Positions 17,998-20,000 of a stretch of DNA of 20,000 nucleotides are shown here, in pieces (positions within the stretch are counted from its first letter, which is position 1; every line of letters starts with the position of its first letter). A model generated the notes under the pieces. The model did not search any database. It saw only the letters and a list, made by a program, of their open reading frames with translations, and was not told the DNA's origin. The DNA lies in NCBI RefSeq assembly GCF_000485595.1, contig NW_014577512.1, positions 22,654 through 42,653 on the forward strand. The letters are read 5' to 3'. Both the position numbers and the translations under genes were made by a program. The stretch comes from Priapulus caudatus. Taxonomy: Eukaryota; Priapulida; Priapulimorpha; Priapulimorphida; Priapulidae.

Positions 17998-18060
17998 GAG
18001 TGAGAGAGAGAGGGGAAGAGAGGGAGAGGGGAAGTGAGAGAGAGAGAGAGAGAGCGCGAG
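17998..18060. repeat. (GA)n microsatellite
   Basis: GAGAGAGAGAG and GGGAAGAGAGGGAGAGGGG words, running directly into the GT/AC array that follows. Confidence 0.95.
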
Positions 18061-18062
18061 CC

Positions 18063-18257
18063 AGTGTGTGCGTGTGAGTGTGCGTGTGCGTGTGCGTGTG
18101 CGTACACGCACACGCACACGCACACGCACGCACGTGCGTGTGCGTGTGCGTGTACGTGTGCGTGTGTGTGTGCGTGTGTGTGCGTGTGTACGTGTGTGCG
18201 TGCGTGTGTGTTTGTGTGTGTTTGTGTGTATTTGTGTGTGTTTGTGTGTGGGGGGAG
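18063..18257. repeat. GT/AC microsatellite with two strand switches
   Basis: GTGTGCGTGTGCGT (to 18103) changes after a two-base AC to ACGCACACGCACAC (from 18106) and changes back at the 14-bp palindrome CACGCACGTGCGTG (about 18127-18140). It then continues as TGTGCG and TGTGTT units to a G-rich end. The first switch forms a hairpin with a two-base loop. Open frames on both strands are repeat by-products. Confidence 0.93.
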
Positions 18258-19073
18258 GGTATTATTGTAATTGGTTTATGATTAGATATATCCTCAACTC
18301 CTCGGCTAATTACCAATCGCGTAACATATCTACTTGTTTACCATGATTGTGTGGGTATTAGCAATTGCGTCTTTATGCCAAATATCAAGAGCTTAGGTCA
18401 CGCTATTTACATTGGTGCCACAATTCTGCGTTTCCTAAATTCGGGTCAGTAATTCTATGTAATCGGGTCTAAATTCTGGTCTAAATTCTATGTAAATTTT
18501 CATTCAGAGGAAAATTGTTTATCCCTATCACACCTCGTGACCTTTGACACTTGGCTCTCGATTCAATCGCATAACGTCATTTCGGATTGTCCCCCTATAC
18601 ATTCCAAATTTCAAAACCGTACGTCGAGCCGTTCAGCTTTGTGTACGTGTTGTTGACGGATGGACGGAGGACGGCCACTCTACAAGCCGCATCAGACTAT
18701 GTAAGATGAGCTAAAACACGTATAAACTGGATTAGCATCACGGCCTTAGCAACAATATCCACGGGGCGTGGTTATTTCGCGCAAACGAATAGGTCATATA
18801 ACCTAGCAACGCCATCATATGAAAAGCTAATTAAATCATAAGGTCAACCTGTGTGAACATTATAAGGATTTGTTGGCACACGATTAACTTATTGCTGGTG
18901 CTGCTTTTATTGTTGTTGTTTTGCGAACGACATCAATCGCCTTAACCATAACCCTATAGACTGTAAAAATATACACGCTACAGGTGAAAACCTTAACCAA
19001 TTGTTAAGTAAACAAATTTCATCCCAGTCTGTATTCTATTCTACAGGAGGGGTGGGAGCGATAAAATAACGCG
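18258..19073. other. Intergenic, with possible dispersed-repeat end
   Basis: No gene recognised. At 18601-18680, ATTCCAAATTTCAAAACCGT, GTCGAGCCGTTCAGC and GACGGATGGACGGAGGACGG occur in order. This order (CCAAATTTCA ... CCGTTCAG ... GACGGA repeats) is often seen near the ends of dispersed repeats in invertebrates, by recall. A small duplication GGTCTAAATTCT lies at about 18465-18490. Confidence 0.45.
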
Positions 19074-19226
19074 GTACGTGCGTGTACGGGCGTGTACCCG
19101 CGTGCACGTGCGTGTACCCGCGTGTACGTGCGTGTATCAGATTATGCGTGTACGTGCGTGTACCCGCGTGTACGTGCTTGTACCTGCGTGTACGTGCGTG
19201 TACCCGCGTGTACGTGCGTGTACCCC
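19074..19226. repeat. Decamer minisatellite CGTGTACGTG/CGTGTACCCG
   Basis: Six decamers (19081-19140), an ATTATG interruption, then eight decamers (19147-19226), mostly alternating GTG and CCC endings, so the higher-order unit is about 20 bp. GTAC occurs in nearly every unit. Coding frames across it are artefacts. Confidence 0.93.
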
Positions 19227-19326
19227 TCTGTGCGTGCCTGCCTGAGCAGCCATTGTTTACAAAATTGCCTAGCTTAGCCTCGTTTTCGTGCGTTGACCCC
19301 AGGTCATGAATAATATTTAAGACTGG

Positions 19327-19436
19327 TGTATAGTATAGCCAACCGTTCGCTCCGTCGCAGGAGGAACATAGAGAGTAGAGCGAAGAGCTATAGTACTAGA
19401 GCTATACGTACTCGTACTCGTTGGCGCTAGACTGAG
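19327..19436 (+). repeat. Block X, left copy of inverted duplication
   Basis: Runs from GTATAG...TAGCC through CGCTCCGTCGCAGGA and AGTACTAGAGCTAT to GACTGAG. It matches the reverse complement of 19581-19674 with substitutions and several small gaps. Block Y follows immediately. Confidence 0.8.
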
Positions 19437-19439
19437 AAT

Positions 19440-19520
19440 AAAGTTTTCTGATGTATTTAAAAAAACAACTTAAAACACACATTTTACTCATTAAGATAAA
19501 ATATAATACAATTATTTTCA
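19440..19520 (+). repeat. Block Y, left copy
   Basis: It starts AAAGTTTTCTGATGT and continues AT-rich through ACACACATTTTACTCATTAA. An AATAAA overlaps its start (19437-19442). The reverse complement is found at 19790-19855. Confidence 0.8.
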
Positions 19521-19580
19521 AACGTAAACAAGTACTAACACATACGTGTCGTTTAATAACAAAGCTTTGTTTACTTTTTG

Positions 19581-19674
19581 CTCAGTCTGGCGTCAACGAG
19601 TACGCATAGCTCTAGTACTATATAGTCCTTAGCTCCTTCCATCCTGTGACGGAGCGAAGGGCTACTCTATACTT
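19581..19674 (-). repeat. Block X, right inverted copy
   Basis: CTCAGTCTGGCGTCAACGAG through AGCTCTAGTACT and GTGACGGAGCG to GGGCTACTCTATAC. Best-conserved stretches against block X are AGTACTAGAGCTAT, the TACTCGTTG stretch and CGCTCCGTC. Confidence 0.8.
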
Positions 19675-19717
19675 GCTCTATAGTCCGTGTCTGTATACGT
19701 ACGTATGTAGTATTACG

Positions 19718-19997
19718 AGAGCCCAGACCCTCTCATAACTTAAGATTAAGATGAAAATAACATATTTACACAAATAATTGTAATTATAGTGATATTGTAT
19801 TTTATATTAATGAGTAAAATGTGTGTTTTTCATAGAAAATACATCAGAAAACTTTAAGAAAACAAATATTTACAAATGGCGTTTGTTCTCTTGTTTTGAA
19901 AGTTTGTTGAGTCAAAGCAAATCAAAGCAGCCAATCAGAGGAGCCCAATGGATATAACCTGTAAGAAAAAAAATTTCTGGAGAGTCTGGGGCTCTGC
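19718..19997. mobile_element. Possible small foldback element
   Basis: GAGAGCCCAGACCCTCTC (19718-19735) is approximately inverted at GGAGAGTCTGGGGCTCTG (19980-19997), with small gaps. The interior is AT-rich and contains the right copy of block Y. The right end is too close to the window edge to judge. Confidence 0.3.
19790..19855 (-). repeat. Block Y, right inverted copy
   Basis: GATATTGTATTTTATATTAA, then GAGTAAAATGTGTGTTTTT, then ACATCAGAAAACTTT, the reverse complement of block Y with a few indels. It lies about 115 bp beyond the right copy of block X instead of before it. Confidence 0.8.
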
Positions 19998-20000
19998 GGA

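Noticed and set aside
19294-19306. TGACCCCAGGTCA considered as a nuclear-receptor response element.
   Set aside because: Only a 13-base near-palindrome with no nearby promoter or gene; chance cannot be excluded.

Overview
The window looks like non-coding, repeat-rich DNA from an animal, probably an invertebrate. The basis is the set of relics it holds: a Ty3/gypsy LTR retrotransposon primed by a tRNA-Leu-like site, a non-LTR retrotransposon with a C-terminal CCHC finger, several foldback (MITE-like) DNA transposons, a hAT-type terminus, long GT/GA/CT microsatellites, and a degenerate tract related to the metazoan telomere repeat. I cannot name the species. I found no convincing host protein-coding gene, tRNA, rRNA, CRISPR array or bacterial-type operon. 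Every protein with recognisable homology belongs to a mobile element, and all of these are broken by stops and frameshifts.

Layout. Positions 1-505 hold a TATA box and polyadenylation signal arranged like a solo LTR (weak call). A complete but dead gypsy-type element fills 1526-6155: two 120-bp LTRs differing at 6 sites, a 5-bp target duplication CGCGT, a primer-binding site, gag, protease, reverse transcriptase, RNase H, integrase and a purine tract. A short AT-rich dyad (6622-6695) precedes a 5'-truncated non-LTR retrotransposon (about 6708-8136) with a possible 9-bp target duplication. Positions 8146-10580 are mostly featureless. A foldback element with octamer arrays lies at 10582-10864, and an isolated hAT-like end starts at 11212. 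Between 12590 and 13865 there are CT, GT and AT microsatellites. A second foldback element with heptamer arrays lies at 14116-14763. The remainder holds purine tracts, telomere-like sequence (16736-16940), a GA/GT microsatellite with strand switches (17998-18257), a decamer minisatellite (19074-19226) and a rearranged inverted duplication (19327-19858).

How the parts relate. There is no pathway here; the region is a record of independent insertions. The most unusual structures are the two foldback elements, whose terminal repeats carry short tandem arrays (7-mers and 8-mers), and the inverted duplication near the right end whose two blocks are permuted. At least six of the retroelement frameshifts fall exactly in A6-A8 runs, so part of the apparent decay could be sequencing or assembly error. 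I saw no evidence of a new functional system such as an enzyme cassette or defence locus.
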